From NCBI GenBank assembly GCA_002418825.1, contig DIEW01000067.1, positions 1 to 28,100 on the forward strand: a DNA stretch of 28,100 nt, given 5' to 3'. This stretch comes from Syntrophaceae bacterium UBA5764. GTDB lineage: Bacteria > Desulfobacterota > Syntrophia > Syntrophales > Smithellaceae. The notes below the pieces were generated by a model, which was not told the origin of the DNA, ran no database searches, and saw only the letters and a program-made list of their open reading frames with translations. The position numbers and the translations under genes are program-made. Positions 7,596 to 14,566 of this stretch are shown in pieces (positions within the stretch are counted from its first letter, which is position 1; every line of letters starts with the position of its first letter).

Positions 7596-8681
7596 ATGCA
7601 GACTAAAACCAGGCTGCCCGAAAACAAAGGACACCATAAATCGTCGCAGACGTGGATATCTTTGCCGGTTTGGTGGAGGGCTTTCCGCTATCATTTTGTG
7701 CCATCCAGTTTGCTGCCGGCCATTCTTGGCGGCACTGTGGCCTGGACGCAGACCGGAATTATCTATCGGTGGTTTTTCTTTCTGGTTGTGCTGGGGGTAA
7801 CGCTCAATCACATCGCTCTCAATATGACTGATGACTATTTCGATTATCGCGCCTCTGTGGATCAAAAAAACAAAAAAGTCATAAATCCTTACGCGGGCGG
7901 CAGCGGCACTCTAACCTCGGGGGAAATTAAACCCAGTGATATGCGGTTTGTTTTTGCATCACTTTATTTGCTGACTATAATCATCGGCTTATACCTTTGC
8001 GTGGCAAGAACATGGTGGGTGCTTGCCTTTGGCTTATTCGGGATGGCGAGCTCTTATTTTTATACGGCGCCGCCGGTACGCTACGGCTACCGCGGCGTTG
8101 GAGAAATTTCACAATTGGTTAATTTTAGTTTTACCATCGGCCTGGGCGCGTATGTGGTGCAGGCACTTTCTTTATCGTGGGAAGCGTTTTGGGTTTTATC
8201 GCCTCTGGGGCTGATGATGTTCGCGATGATTGTCATCAATGAAATACCGGACAGAAAAGATGACGCGGCGGTAGGCAAAAACAATCTGGTAGTTTTACTG
8301 GGAGAGAAAAAGGCGGTTTGGCTTTACGCGGCGGCGATGATCGCGGCGTATTTAGTTATTTTATCCGCGCCGGTGTTTGGTGTGGCAAGCATCTGGATAT
8401 ATCTGGCTTTTTTCACACTTCCTTGGTCTTTGCGGGCATTCGTCATTTTGAAAAGAAATTTGAATAATCCGTCACGGCTTGTGCCCGCGAATCTTCTTAC
8501 CATCCGCGCGCATAATCTGACGGGAATTCTACTGATTGTCGCTTATCTCATTCGGGGCATTCAGAATAATCATGATTTGCTGATTGCTTTGTTTGTCGTG
8601 TTCATTTTGTCGGGTTTTTACATTCCGGCGGCGATTTTTGTATTTTTAAAAAATCACGACACAAAACTCTTAATATTGTAA
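7596..8681 (+). CDS. UbiA/MenA-family prenyltransferase
   Basis: Integral membrane aromatic prenyltransferase of 361 residues with about eight to nine hydrophobic segments. The first Asp-rich motif is NMTDDYFDYRASVD (near residue 75) and the second is NEIPDRKDD (near 215), as expected for Mg-diphosphate binding. The N-terminal VWWRAFRYHFVPSSLLPA resembles MenA-like enzymes that prenylate 1,4-dihydroxy-2-naphthoate in menaquinone synthesis. The substrate cannot be fixed from sequence. No clear ribosome site precedes the ATG at 7596, and a start about 20 codons further in is possible. It is 32 nt upstream of the cytochrome b5-DUF2231 gene and probably co-transcribed, hinting at a shared membrane redox role. 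Confidence 0.8.
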   Translation: MQTKTRLPENKGHHKSSQTWISLPVWWRAFRYHFVPSSLLPAILGGTVAWTQTGIIYRWFFFLVVLGVTLNHIALNMTDDYFDYRASVDQKNKKVINPYAGGSGTLTSGEIKPSDMRFVFASLYLLTIIIGLYLCVARTWWVLAFGLFGMASSYFYTAPPVRYGYRGVGEISQLVNFSFTIGLGAYVVQALSLSWEAFWVLSPLGLMMFAMIVINEIPDRKDDAAVGKNNLVVLLGEKKAVWLYAAAMIAAYLVILSAPVFGVASIWIYLAFFTLPWSLRAFVILKRNLNNPSRLVPANLLTIRAHNLTGILLIVAYLIRGIQNNHDLLIALFVVFILSGFYIPAAIFVFLKNHDTKLLIL

Positions 8682-8713
8682 AATAAGCTACCTTGCGCAA
8701 GGAGGAGGGCAAA

Positions 8714-9433
8714 ATGGACTTTGACCGTGAAAGTTTGGCGAAAAACGACGGCAAAGAAGGCCGCGAGGCGCTGGTTGCCGTTGACGGAAAAGTATATGCC
8801 GTGACCGGCAATCGTTTCTGGAAAAACGGCGTGCATATGAACAGGCATCAGGCGGGTGCTGATCTGACCGAGGCCATAGCTGCCTCGCCGCACGGCAGGG
8901 ACGTTTTGGAAAAAATACAGACAAAGGGAACGCTCGCGAAACAGACAGAAGATAAGCCGCCGTTTCTTCCCGGGTGGCTGATAAATTTTTTGGAGGCTCA
9001 TCCGTTTTTCAAACGCCATCCGCACCCCATGGTTGTTCATTTTCCCATGGCGATTTTTATCATCGCGCCGCTTTTTCTGGCCTGGTATTATCTGGTTGGT
9101 CCGGCGCGGGGACTGCTGGAAGCTGTTTTCTATCTTTATATTTTGGGAACATTATCTTTGCCCGCGGCCATCGGCACGGGAATTCTCGCCTGGCTGGTTA
9201 ATTATTCCGGCAAGCACAATCCCATAATTATCCGTAAAACTGTTTTTTCCGTTGTGCTTCTGATTTTTGATGTCATGATCATTGCGGCGCTGATCATCAA
9301 ACCCGCTATTCTGCAGAATCCTACCGGCTGGGAAAAAATTGTGCCGGCGCTGATTTTTCTGTGCCTGCCGCTGGTTTCGATTATCGGCGAACACGGCGGT
9401 AAACTCGTTTTTCCCGTGTTGAAAGGCAAATAA
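8714..9433 (+). CDS. Cytochrome b5-like domain fused to DUF2231 membrane domain
   Basis: 239 residues. The N-terminal 75 residues form a prokaryotic cytochrome b5-type heme domain: LVAVDGKVYAV, then HMNRHQAGADLTEAI with a candidate axial His, and SPHGRDVLEKI with the second. A linker follows, then a DUF2231 domain beginning HPHPMVVHFPMAIF with about four transmembrane helices. Probable membrane-anchored heme protein with the b5 domain at the cytoplasmic N-terminus. The partner is unknown. The start at 8714 was chosen for its strong AAGGAGGAGG ribosome site. Second gene after the MenA-like prenyltransferase, so a quinone-linked electron-transfer role is a reasonable guess only. Confidence 0.8.
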   Translation: MDFDRESLAKNDGKEGREALVAVDGKVYAVTGNRFWKNGVHMNRHQAGADLTEAIAASPHGRDVLEKIQTKGTLAKQTEDKPPFLPGWLINFLEAHPFFKRHPHPMVVHFPMAIFIIAPLFLAWYYLVGPARGLLEAVFYLYILGTLSLPAAIGTGILAWLVNYSGKHNPIIIRKTVFSVVLLIFDVMIIAALIIKPAILQNPTGWEKIVPALIFLCLPLVSIIGEHGGKLVFPVLKGK

Positions 9434-9522
9434 AAAAACACATATTGTCAGTCTTACGGTGCGTGAGCCAAAAAAAGGCAATAGTTTCGGAGCGCACAAA
9501 GCAAAAAAATATAGAGGAAATT

Positions 9523-10449
9523 TTAGGAGAGATATTTATTCTCTTCAAGAAAACCGAGAAATGTTTTGTGAAATGGCCGGAAATCAAAATTGCGCCGGCA
9601 TATTAAATGAAAGTTTCTCTCCATCCGGCAGCCCTGAATGGGAATTTTTGCCACCATGCCTTGCTGCAGTTCTCGTTCTATGGCGTAAACGGAAATAATC
9701 GAAACACCCAGGCCGGCAATGATAGCTTCCTTGACGGCTTCGGAGCTGCCCAGTTCGGCGCAGATATTGAATTGTGAGAGGTTAACGGACTTTTTCTCTT
9801 TGAAATAGTTTTCCATAAAATCTCTGGTTGCCGAGCCTTTTTCCCGGACGATAAAAGGTTCGGTCAGCAAATCTTTAATTGTGATAGCTTTCTTTTTGCT
9901 CCATGCATGATTTCCGGGCACGGCTAAAACAAGACGGTCTTTCCAAAGTTCCTGTGCTTCCAGTTTTTTATTTGCAGGGCTTTTGCCAATAATTCCTATT
10001 TCCACTTCACCCGCCAAAACCATGTTCATGACATCTTCGCTGTCCGCTGTTTTGATATACGTGGTGATGTCCGGGTGATTGCTGCGCAGCGCGCTTAATA
10101 CACGCGGCAAAATGTAAGTGGCCGGTATGGTACTGGCGCCGATGTAAATATTTCCGCCGGTATTGACTCCCAGCGCGTCGATTTTTTCTTTTGCCTCTTC
10201 GCGCAGTTTAACCATGCGCCGCGCGTAATCATAAATTATTTTTCCCTCGGGCGTGAGCGATATTCCCATACTGCTTCTGTTTACCAGAGGTGCGCCGAGA
10301 TAATCTTCCGCGTTTCTTATATTTTTGGTCAGAGCGGGCTGGGACAGATGCATTTTTTTGGCGGCAAGGCTGAAACTTCCTTCCTCCACAAGGGAAATCA
10401 GCGCCTCCAACTGCTGGAGTGTTATATTTTTAAAATGGTCTGTATCCAT
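9523..10449 (-). CDS. LysR-family regulator, selenium-metabolism associated
   Basis: LysR-type regulator with an N-terminal winged HTH (LEALISLVEEGSFSLAAKKMHLSQPALTKNIRNAED) and a C-terminal periplasmic-binding-like effector domain (GGNIYIGASTIPATYILP onward). It is divergent from yedE and the selenium cluster, with a long palindrome between them, so it is the probable local activator or repressor. This fits the LysR type known from selenium-metabolism neighbourhoods. The effector is unknown. The start at 10449 gives a family-like N-terminus (MDTDHFKNITLQQLEAL). An ATG at 10467 would add six residues, and neither start has a strong ribosome site. It converges on the DUF2231 gene with an 89-bp gap. 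Confidence 0.85.
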   Translation of the reverse strand: MDTDHFKNITLQQLEALISLVEEGSFSLAAKKMHLSQPALTKNIRNAEDYLGAPLVNRSSMGISLTPEGKIIYDYARRMVKLREEAKEKIDALGVNTGGNIYIGASTIPATYILPRVLSALRSNHPDITTYIKTADSEDVMNMVLAGEVEIGIIGKSPANKKLEAQELWKDRLVLAVPGNHAWSKKKAITIKDLLTEPFIVREKGSATRDFMENYFKEKKSVNLSQFNICAELGSSEAVKEAIIAGLGVSIISVYAIERELQQGMVAKIPIQGCRMERNFHLICRRNFDFRPFHKTFLGFLEENKYLS

Positions 10450-10496
10450 AGGATATTTTCTTAACATAAAATTGTAATGCGGGCTATTGAAAATAT

Positions 10497-10536
10497 AACT
10501 ATAAGGAATATTAAATATTCCTTATAGTTTATAAGG
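10497..10536. promoter_or_regulatory. LysR operator candidate: 16-1-16 perfect palindrome plus third half-site
   Basis: The left arm (10497-10512) and right arm (10514-10529) are perfect reverse complements around one central A. Each carries the core ATAAGG (10501-10506 on plus, 10520-10525 on minus). A third ATAAGG at 10531-10536 forms a second, overlapping 7-3-7 palindrome with the middle half-site. AT-rich palindromes in a divergent promoter are typical of LysR-type regulators. It lies 48 nt from the lysR start and 112 nt from yedE. Confidence 0.7.
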
Positions 10537-10585
10537 CCGCCGCTATATTACTGAATTTTATAGATGTTTTCTTAATATTACTTTT

Positions 10586-10651
10586 ATGAATTTGCTTTTT
10601 GGTGAACCTGATGTTAAAGACAGCGCAAATCTTAAGGAGGCATCTTTATGA
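10586..10651 (+). CDS. Possible 21-codon leader ORF overlapping yedE start
   Basis: An ATG at 10586 opens a 21-codon frame (MNLLFGEPDVKDSANLKEASL) whose UGA stop overlaps the yedE ATG as ATGA. The yedE ribosome site AAGGAGG lies inside it. No strong ribosome site precedes the small ORF itself. It could be a translationally coupled leader peptide or chance. Confidence 0.25.
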   Translation: MNLLFGEPDVKDSANLKEASL

Positions 10652-11724
10652 AAAATATTTTTTCTTCTCGCACTGGGATAATTATTGTCGGCGCCATTAT
10701 TGGTATAGGTGCGGCGCTGTTGCAGTATCTGGGCAATCCCGGTAATATGGGAATTTGCGTGGCCTGTTTTGAGCGCGATATAGCCGGCGCGCTGGGTTTG
10801 CACCGCGCAGGCATTGTTCAGTATTTACGACCGGAGATCATGGGCTTTGTTTTGGGTGCGTTTGCCGCGGCGCTGTTTGCCGGAGAATATAAACCGCGTG
10901 GCGGTTCCGCGCCGTTGGTCAGATTTTTTCTGGGCATGTTCGCGATGATCGGCGCGCTTGTATTTTTAGGCTGCCCCTGGCGCATGCTGCTTCGTCTGGC
11001 CGGTGGTGACGGCAACGCGATTTTAGGAATTTTGGGTCTTGTTTTCGGCATATTTATTGGCGTGCAGTTTTTGAAACGCGGCTTCACGCTTGGTCGTTCA
11101 TACACGCAGGCGAAAGCCACGGGCTGGATCATGCCTGGCTTTATGTTGGCTTTGTTTTTGCTTTTGGTTTTTAATGTGCAGTTCGCAGAAGGCGGCCCCA
11201 TTTTCTCCAGTGTGGAAGGCCCCGGTTCTAAACATGCGCCGATTTTTGTGAGTATTATTGCCGGCCTGATTATCGGAACACTGGCGCAGCGCAGCCGTTT
11301 CTGCACGATGGGTGCGTTCCGTGACGCAATGATGACTAAAGACTTTCACCTGATCAGCGGCGTGGGCGCGCTGCTTTTATTCGCTTTTCTCGCCAACCTG
11401 ATTTTTGGGCAGTTTAATGCCGGATTTGAAGGCCAGCCGATTGCCCATACGAATCATGTCTGGAACTTTCTGAGCATGACTTTGGCGGGCCTTGCTTTTG
11501 CTCTGGCGGGTGGCTGTCCCGGAAGGCAGCTTTTTATGTCCGGTGAAGGAGATCTGGACGCGGGTGTTTTTGTTATTGGTATGATAACCGGCGCGGCATT
11601 CGCGCATAATTTTTCTCTGGCGAGTTCTCCGAAAGGCGTTGCCGCTTTCGGTCCCATTGCCGTTATTATTGGTTTGGTATTTTGCCTGGTTATCGGTTTC
11701 ACGATGCTGCAGAAAGCTAAATAG
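10648..11724 (+). CDS. yedE: YedE-type selenium/sulfur membrane transporter
   Basis: Polytopic inner-membrane protein of 358 residues, YeeE/YedE family (proposed transporter of a selenium or sulfur species). It has about nine to ten hydrophobic helices. Conserved cysteine motifs on the transport path are visible: GICVACFERD (about 35-44), FLGCPWRMLLR (about 107-117), SRFCTMGAFRD and GGCPGRQLF. An excellent AAGGAGG ribosome site lies 7 nt before the ATG. It heads the cluster yedE, selC, DUF3343, kinase-like, tusA-like and is divergent from the LysR gene. The presence of selC and DUF3343 in the same cluster favours selenium over plain sulfur as cargo. Confidence 0.88.
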   Translation: MKNIFSSRTGIIIVGAIIGIGAALLQYLGNPGNMGICVACFERDIAGALGLHRAGIVQYLRPEIMGFVLGAFAAALFAGEYKPRGGSAPLVRFFLGMFAMIGALVFLGCPWRMLLRLAGGDGNAILGILGLVFGIFIGVQFLKRGFTLGRSYTQAKATGWIMPGFMLALFLLLVFNVQFAEGGPIFSSVEGPGSKHAPIFVSIIAGLIIGTLAQRSRFCTMGAFRDAMMTKDFHLISGVGALLLFAFLANLIFGQFNAGFEGQPIAHTNHVWNFLSMTLAGLAFALAGGCPGRQLFMSGEGDLDAGVFVIGMITGAAFAHNFSLASSPKGVAAFGPIAVIIGLVFCLVIGFTMLQKAK

Positions 11725-11739
11725 TGATAATTTTAACCT

Positions 11740-11835
11740 GACCGGTTTAGTCGGCTGGCGCCGGCCGCGGACTTCAAATCCGCTTGGGCAAACAATGCAA
11801 TGTTTGCTGTTGGGGTTCGATTCTGAAGCCGGTCT
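11740..11835 (+). tRNA. selC: Selenocysteine tRNA (anticodon TCA)
   Basis: Sec-tRNA hallmarks are visible. The acceptor stem GACCGGTT (11740-11747) pairs over 8 bp with AGCCGGTC (11827-11834). The D-stem is 6 bp (GTCGGC/GCCGGC) with a 4-nt loop. The anticodon stem GCGGA/TCCGC has loop CTTCAAA, so the anticodon is TCA (11774-11776) and reads UGA. The variable arm is long (GCAAACA/TGTTTGC, loop ATGCAA). The T-arm is odd: TTCGATT is present but its flanking stem is poorly paired, and the discriminator would be T instead of the usual G. No CCA is encoded. It starts only 15 nt after the yedE stop with no obvious promoter of its own, so it may be cut from the operon mRNA. Confidence 0.85.
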
Positions 11836-11855
11836 GAAGAAAAGATTTTAAAAAA

Positions 11856-12392
11856 GTGATATTTAAAAGAACAAAAAAACAAGCTCGTTTCGTCGGAGGC
11901 GGGCTTGTTTTATTTCAAAGCGTGGAAGAAGCAATTGCCGCAGAAAAAGTTCTGCGGGCGAATAATTATGATGTGAAGCTAGTGGCGCCGCCGCCTCAGT
12001 TGCGCAAGGGCTGTGATCTGGCCGTGGAAATCAACATTGTGGAAAAAGCCGGAGTGGAAAGGCTGTTGCGGCAAAAAGACAAACACTTTGCGGAAATACT
12101 GCCGGTAAAAGGCGTAGGCGAGCTTCTGGATGTAGTCAAAGTTAAATATTTTGCTGACGCCTGTATGGTCAAGGCCGGAAACATGAAGCTGACTTTTGAC
12201 AAAAACACAGGCGTGATTTTGAATATCTCCGGCGGTGGCTGCCCCGACATTCCTTATTTGCATCTGAGCATGGTGGATAAGAAAATTACGGACGTGGCAC
12301 GGCCTAAAGATAAAGGTCACACGCTTTGCGCTTTGATGTTGGATCGGGCTTTTGTGGAAGCTTTGGAAATTTTCCGCAAGGAGACAAATTAA
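11856..12392 (+). CDS. Se/S-carrier-like (DUF3343) protein with extra C-terminal domain
   Basis: 178 residues. The N-terminal about 80 residues match the DUF3343 'putative Se/S carrier' fold (GGGLVLFQSVEEAIAAEKVL, then LRKGCDLAV with the conserved Cys at 53). The C-terminal about 95 residues are an additional domain I do not recognise. It is rich in conserved-looking motifs, including ADACMVKAG and SGGGCPDIPYLHL, with Cys at 103, 129 and 158. The start is GTG, 20 nt after selC, without a clear ribosome site. The next gene's ribosome site AAGGAG lies inside its 3' end, so the two are coupled. A role in handling reduced selenium is inferred from family and context. Confidence 0.7.
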   Translation: MIFKRTKKQARFVGGGLVLFQSVEEAIAAEKVLRANNYDVKLVAPPPQLRKGCDLAVEINIVEKAGVERLLRQKDKHFAEILPVKGVGELLDVVKVKYFADACMVKAGNMKLTFDKNTGVILNISGGGCPDIPYLHLSMVDKKITDVARPKDKGHTLCALMLDRAFVEALEIFRKETN

Positions 12393-12393
12393 A

Positions 12394-13245
12394 ATGCTTC
12401 TCATTTGCGGAACAATTCCTCAGGCAGATGCCGGTTTGGTTATGGGCGAAGCCAGGTTCAACGGTAGTAAATTGCACGTCGGTAATACGGAAATTCCATG
12501 CACGCAGGGAACGGCCGCGCTTGTCAGCGCGGCATGTATTGTCGCTTCTCATTGCCGTATAAATGCGCCGCAGGTGATTTTTGCCGGCGATACCGGCAGC
12601 GGTCAGGGCAGCCGTCTGCTTTACGATTATTTGATGAAAAATCTACCGCAGTTAAGCCCGGATATTCTGCTGTTGCATTATATTCTGCCGGTTATGGGAT
12701 TGATGAAAAAAGTATCCAAGGTGACTGAAAAGTGTTCGAAAAAACCAGTTATGATAGCAGATGCTTCTTCCATGTATGCTGCCAAAGCCGCGGGTCTTGC
12801 CGGGCAGTTCGACATCTTCACTCCCGATCTTTCGGAGATGGAATTTTTGGCGGATGCGGAGGCAATTCATCCCGCTTACATCAGCCATCACCTTTTTCGT
12901 GCGGAAATCGCGCATATCGATGAATTGATTGAGGCGGCTTACCGGCAAAAAAGCATGGCCAAAACGGTGGTTGTCAAAGGCGCGATCGATCATATTGTGC
13001 AGGATGGCAAGATAACATTCACGCTGGACAGGCCTGATCTGCCGCAGCTGGAAGCAATCGGCGGCACAGGGGATACAATAAGCGGCATGGTGGGCGCTTT
13101 TATTGACGCAGGTTTTTCCCATTACGACGCGGCTATCAAGGCTCTCAAAGCCAATAGAGAAGCGGGGCAATACGCGCAGGCGACACCGGCGACCAAAATC
13201 AGCCAGATTATCACTGCGATTCCTAAAATATTAAATCACAATTAG
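12394..13245 (+). CDS. Ribokinase-fold protein resembling NAD(P)H-hydrate dehydratase, in selenium cluster
   Basis: 283 residues. The C-terminal EAIGGTGDTISGMVGAFIDA (near 228-247) is the anion-hole/catalytic Asp motif of ribokinase-like kinases and YjeF-C/NAD(P)H-hydrate dehydratases. The middle carries VMIADASSMYAAKAAG and FTPDLSEMEFLAD, as in those families. The N-terminal half (LLICGTIPQADAGLVMGEA) is less typical. The substrate is unknown. The ATG at 12394 has AAGGAG 10 nt upstream and lies 1 nt after the DUF3343 stop. Tight coupling with a Se-carrier-like protein suggests an accessory step in selenium metabolism, but this is inference and not a known pathway. Confidence 0.65.
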   Translation: MLLICGTIPQADAGLVMGEARFNGSKLHVGNTEIPCTQGTAALVSAACIVASHCRINAPQVIFAGDTGSGQGSRLLYDYLMKNLPQLSPDILLLHYILPVMGLMKKVSKVTEKCSKKPVMIADASSMYAAKAAGLAGQFDIFTPDLSEMEFLADAEAIHPAYISHHLFRAEIAHIDELIEAAYRQKSMAKTVVVKGAIDHIVQDGKITFTLDRPDLPQLEAIGGTGDTISGMVGAFIDAGFSHYDAAIKALKANREAGQYAQATPATKISQIITAIPKILNHN

Positions 13246-13276
13246 GCTTAAATAAAAAAAGAAAGGAAAAAACATT

Positions 13277-13495
13277 ATGGTAGAAGTAGATGTCAAAGGA
13301 TTGAGCTGTCCTATACCTGTGGTAAAAACCAAACAGGCTATGGAAAATAACCCCAAAGACACGATCACTGTTATTTTAGATAGTAACGTGTCGAGAGAAA
13401 ATATATCCAGGTTGGCAGAGTCAAAGAAATATTCGGTGAAGGTCGAGCAAATATCCGGCGAGGAAAGCAAGTTAATTTTGACACCTCCAGCGTAA
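13277..13495 (+). CDS. TusA/YedF-like sulfur (selenium) carrier protein
   Basis: 72-residue TusA-family protein with the signature GLSCPIPVVKTKQAM. Cys11 of CPxP is the persulfide or perselenide carrier residue. The fold ends with the usual VEQISGEESKLIL strand. The codon for Cys11 is TGT, so it is not a selenoprotein. It corresponds to the N-terminal half of YedF, the usual partner of YedE. An AAAGAAAGGA ribosome site precedes it. It is the last gene of the selenium cluster, 31 nt after the kinase-like gene and directly followed by a terminator. Confidence 0.85.
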   Translation: MVEVDVKGLSCPIPVVKTKQAMENNPKDTITVILDSNVSRENISRLAESKKYSVKVEQISGEESKLILTPPA

Positions 13496-13521
13496 AAGTA
13501 TTTTTGGAATAAATATTATTT

Positions 13522-13561
13522 AAAGGCGCTTTGCCCTTTACGAGGGAGAGCGTCTTTTTTT
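13522..13561 (+). terminator. Rho-independent terminator of the selenium operon
   Basis: AAAGGCGCT (13522-13530) pairs with AGCGTCTTT (13549-13557) with one G-T wobble. An inner CCCT/AGGG stem is present, and the hairpin runs into a seven-T tract. Confidence 0.85.
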
Positions 13562-13613
13562 ATTTATTTACTTTTAGATTGAAATAAAGTTATAGATTGA
13601 GCTTGAGATTGTT

Positions 13614-14501
13614 ATGTATTCAACGGGCAACAAAAAAGTTTTTAAAAACGCGGCCACGGTGATTTTGGTGCGGCCTTCCGCAAGCGCCGGCTGGAAATTG
13701 TTTCTGGTGCGCCGTCATCAAAAGCAGTCCTTTATGGCGGGTGCCTACGTTTTTCCCGGCGGCCAGGTGGAAGAATCCGATAAATCTCCTGAATTGGAAA
13801 GTTATATTAAAAAAACCCCTGATTTTAAACCCGCCAGTATTTTGCAGGAAGATGATCTGCCTGAAGAAGAAGCTTTAGGTTTTTTCATTGCCGTTATCAG
13901 AGAAACATTCGAAGAAGTAGGCATTCTTTTGGGCGGCAGCCCCTCCGGTGATTTTATTTCTTTCCATGATAAAGATGTGCGCGCGCAATACAATGAATAC
14001 CGCCGTAGGCTCTACGCTTCTGAAATAACGCTTAGTGAAATTGCCCGCGAAGAAGGCATTTTGTTTTTTCCCGAGGTTCTTGTGCCCTACGCGCATTGGA
14101 TCACGCCGGATTTTGAAAAAATGAGATTCGACACGAGATTTTTTCTGGCCAAACTCCCGCCCGAACAAAGGCCGGTGGCCGACGCGACGGAGCTTACCGA
14201 CTCCCTGTGGGTGACGCCGGAAAATGCTCTTCAGATGCACCGCAGAAAAGAAATAATGCTTATGCCCCCCACGTTCAAAACTATTGAAGAACTATCTGTC
14301 TTTGCCTCTATAGACGAACTTTTTATGGCGTGCGCGCAAAAAGAAATTTACCCAATTTTACCCCAGTTATCCGGAGATTTCATTTTACTGCCGCATGACC
14401 CGGAATACAGCCTTGCCGGTTATAAAAAATCGCCGGATGTGAATATTGCTTCACGGATAGTTAATGAAAATGGAGTTTGGAAGACGGCTTATTACAGATA
14501 A
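13614..14501 (+). CDS. Nudix hydrolase, NUDT19-like with split Nudix box
   Basis: 295 residues. The N-terminal Nudix domain has GAYVFPGGQVEESD (43-56) and RETFEEVGILL (96-106). The catalytic Nudix box is interrupted by an insert of about 35 residues between the GG...E part and the REXXEE part. Such an insert is known from the NUDT19/RP2 group, some of which hydrolyse CoA or acyl-CoA. The C-terminal half (VLVPYAHWITP, RFDTRFFLAKLP, ELTDSLWVTPENAL) also fits that group. Substrate unproven. Single gene, separated from the selenium cluster by a terminator and converging on lemA. Confidence 0.8.
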   Translation: MYSTGNKKVFKNAATVILVRPSASAGWKLFLVRRHQKQSFMAGAYVFPGGQVEESDKSPELESYIKKTPDFKPASILQEDDLPEEEALGFFIAVIRETFEEVGILLGGSPSGDFISFHDKDVRAQYNEYRRRLYASEITLSEIAREEGILFFPEVLVPYAHWITPDFEKMRFDTRFFLAKLPPEQRPVADATELTDSLWVTPENALQMHRRKEIMLMPPTFKTIEELSVFASIDELFMACAQKEIYPILPQLSGDFILLPHDPEYSLAGYKKSPDVNIASRIVNENGVWKTAYYR

Positions 14502-14566
14502 CACCCCTCGATCTTCTGTCAGGAAGACTTTAGTGCTTAATCTTGAACTCGCAACCTTAGCGTCTA

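Noticed and set aside
10558..10803. Minus-strand ORFs opposite the yedE start
   Set aside because: They are shadows of the yedE coding region, and their predicted proteins are low-complexity with no family resemblance.
11639..11851. 70-codon plus-strand ORF across the yedE end and selC
   Set aside because: It overlaps yedE in another frame and runs through the structured Sec-tRNA. It resembles no protein family.
12352..12393. Upstream non-ATG start for the kinase-like gene
   Set aside because: It would overlap the DUF3343 gene and lose the AAGGAG-spaced ATG at 12394.
13277..13495. TusA-like protein as a selenoprotein
   Set aside because: The carrier position in CPxP is encoded by TGT, and the frame has no internal TGA.
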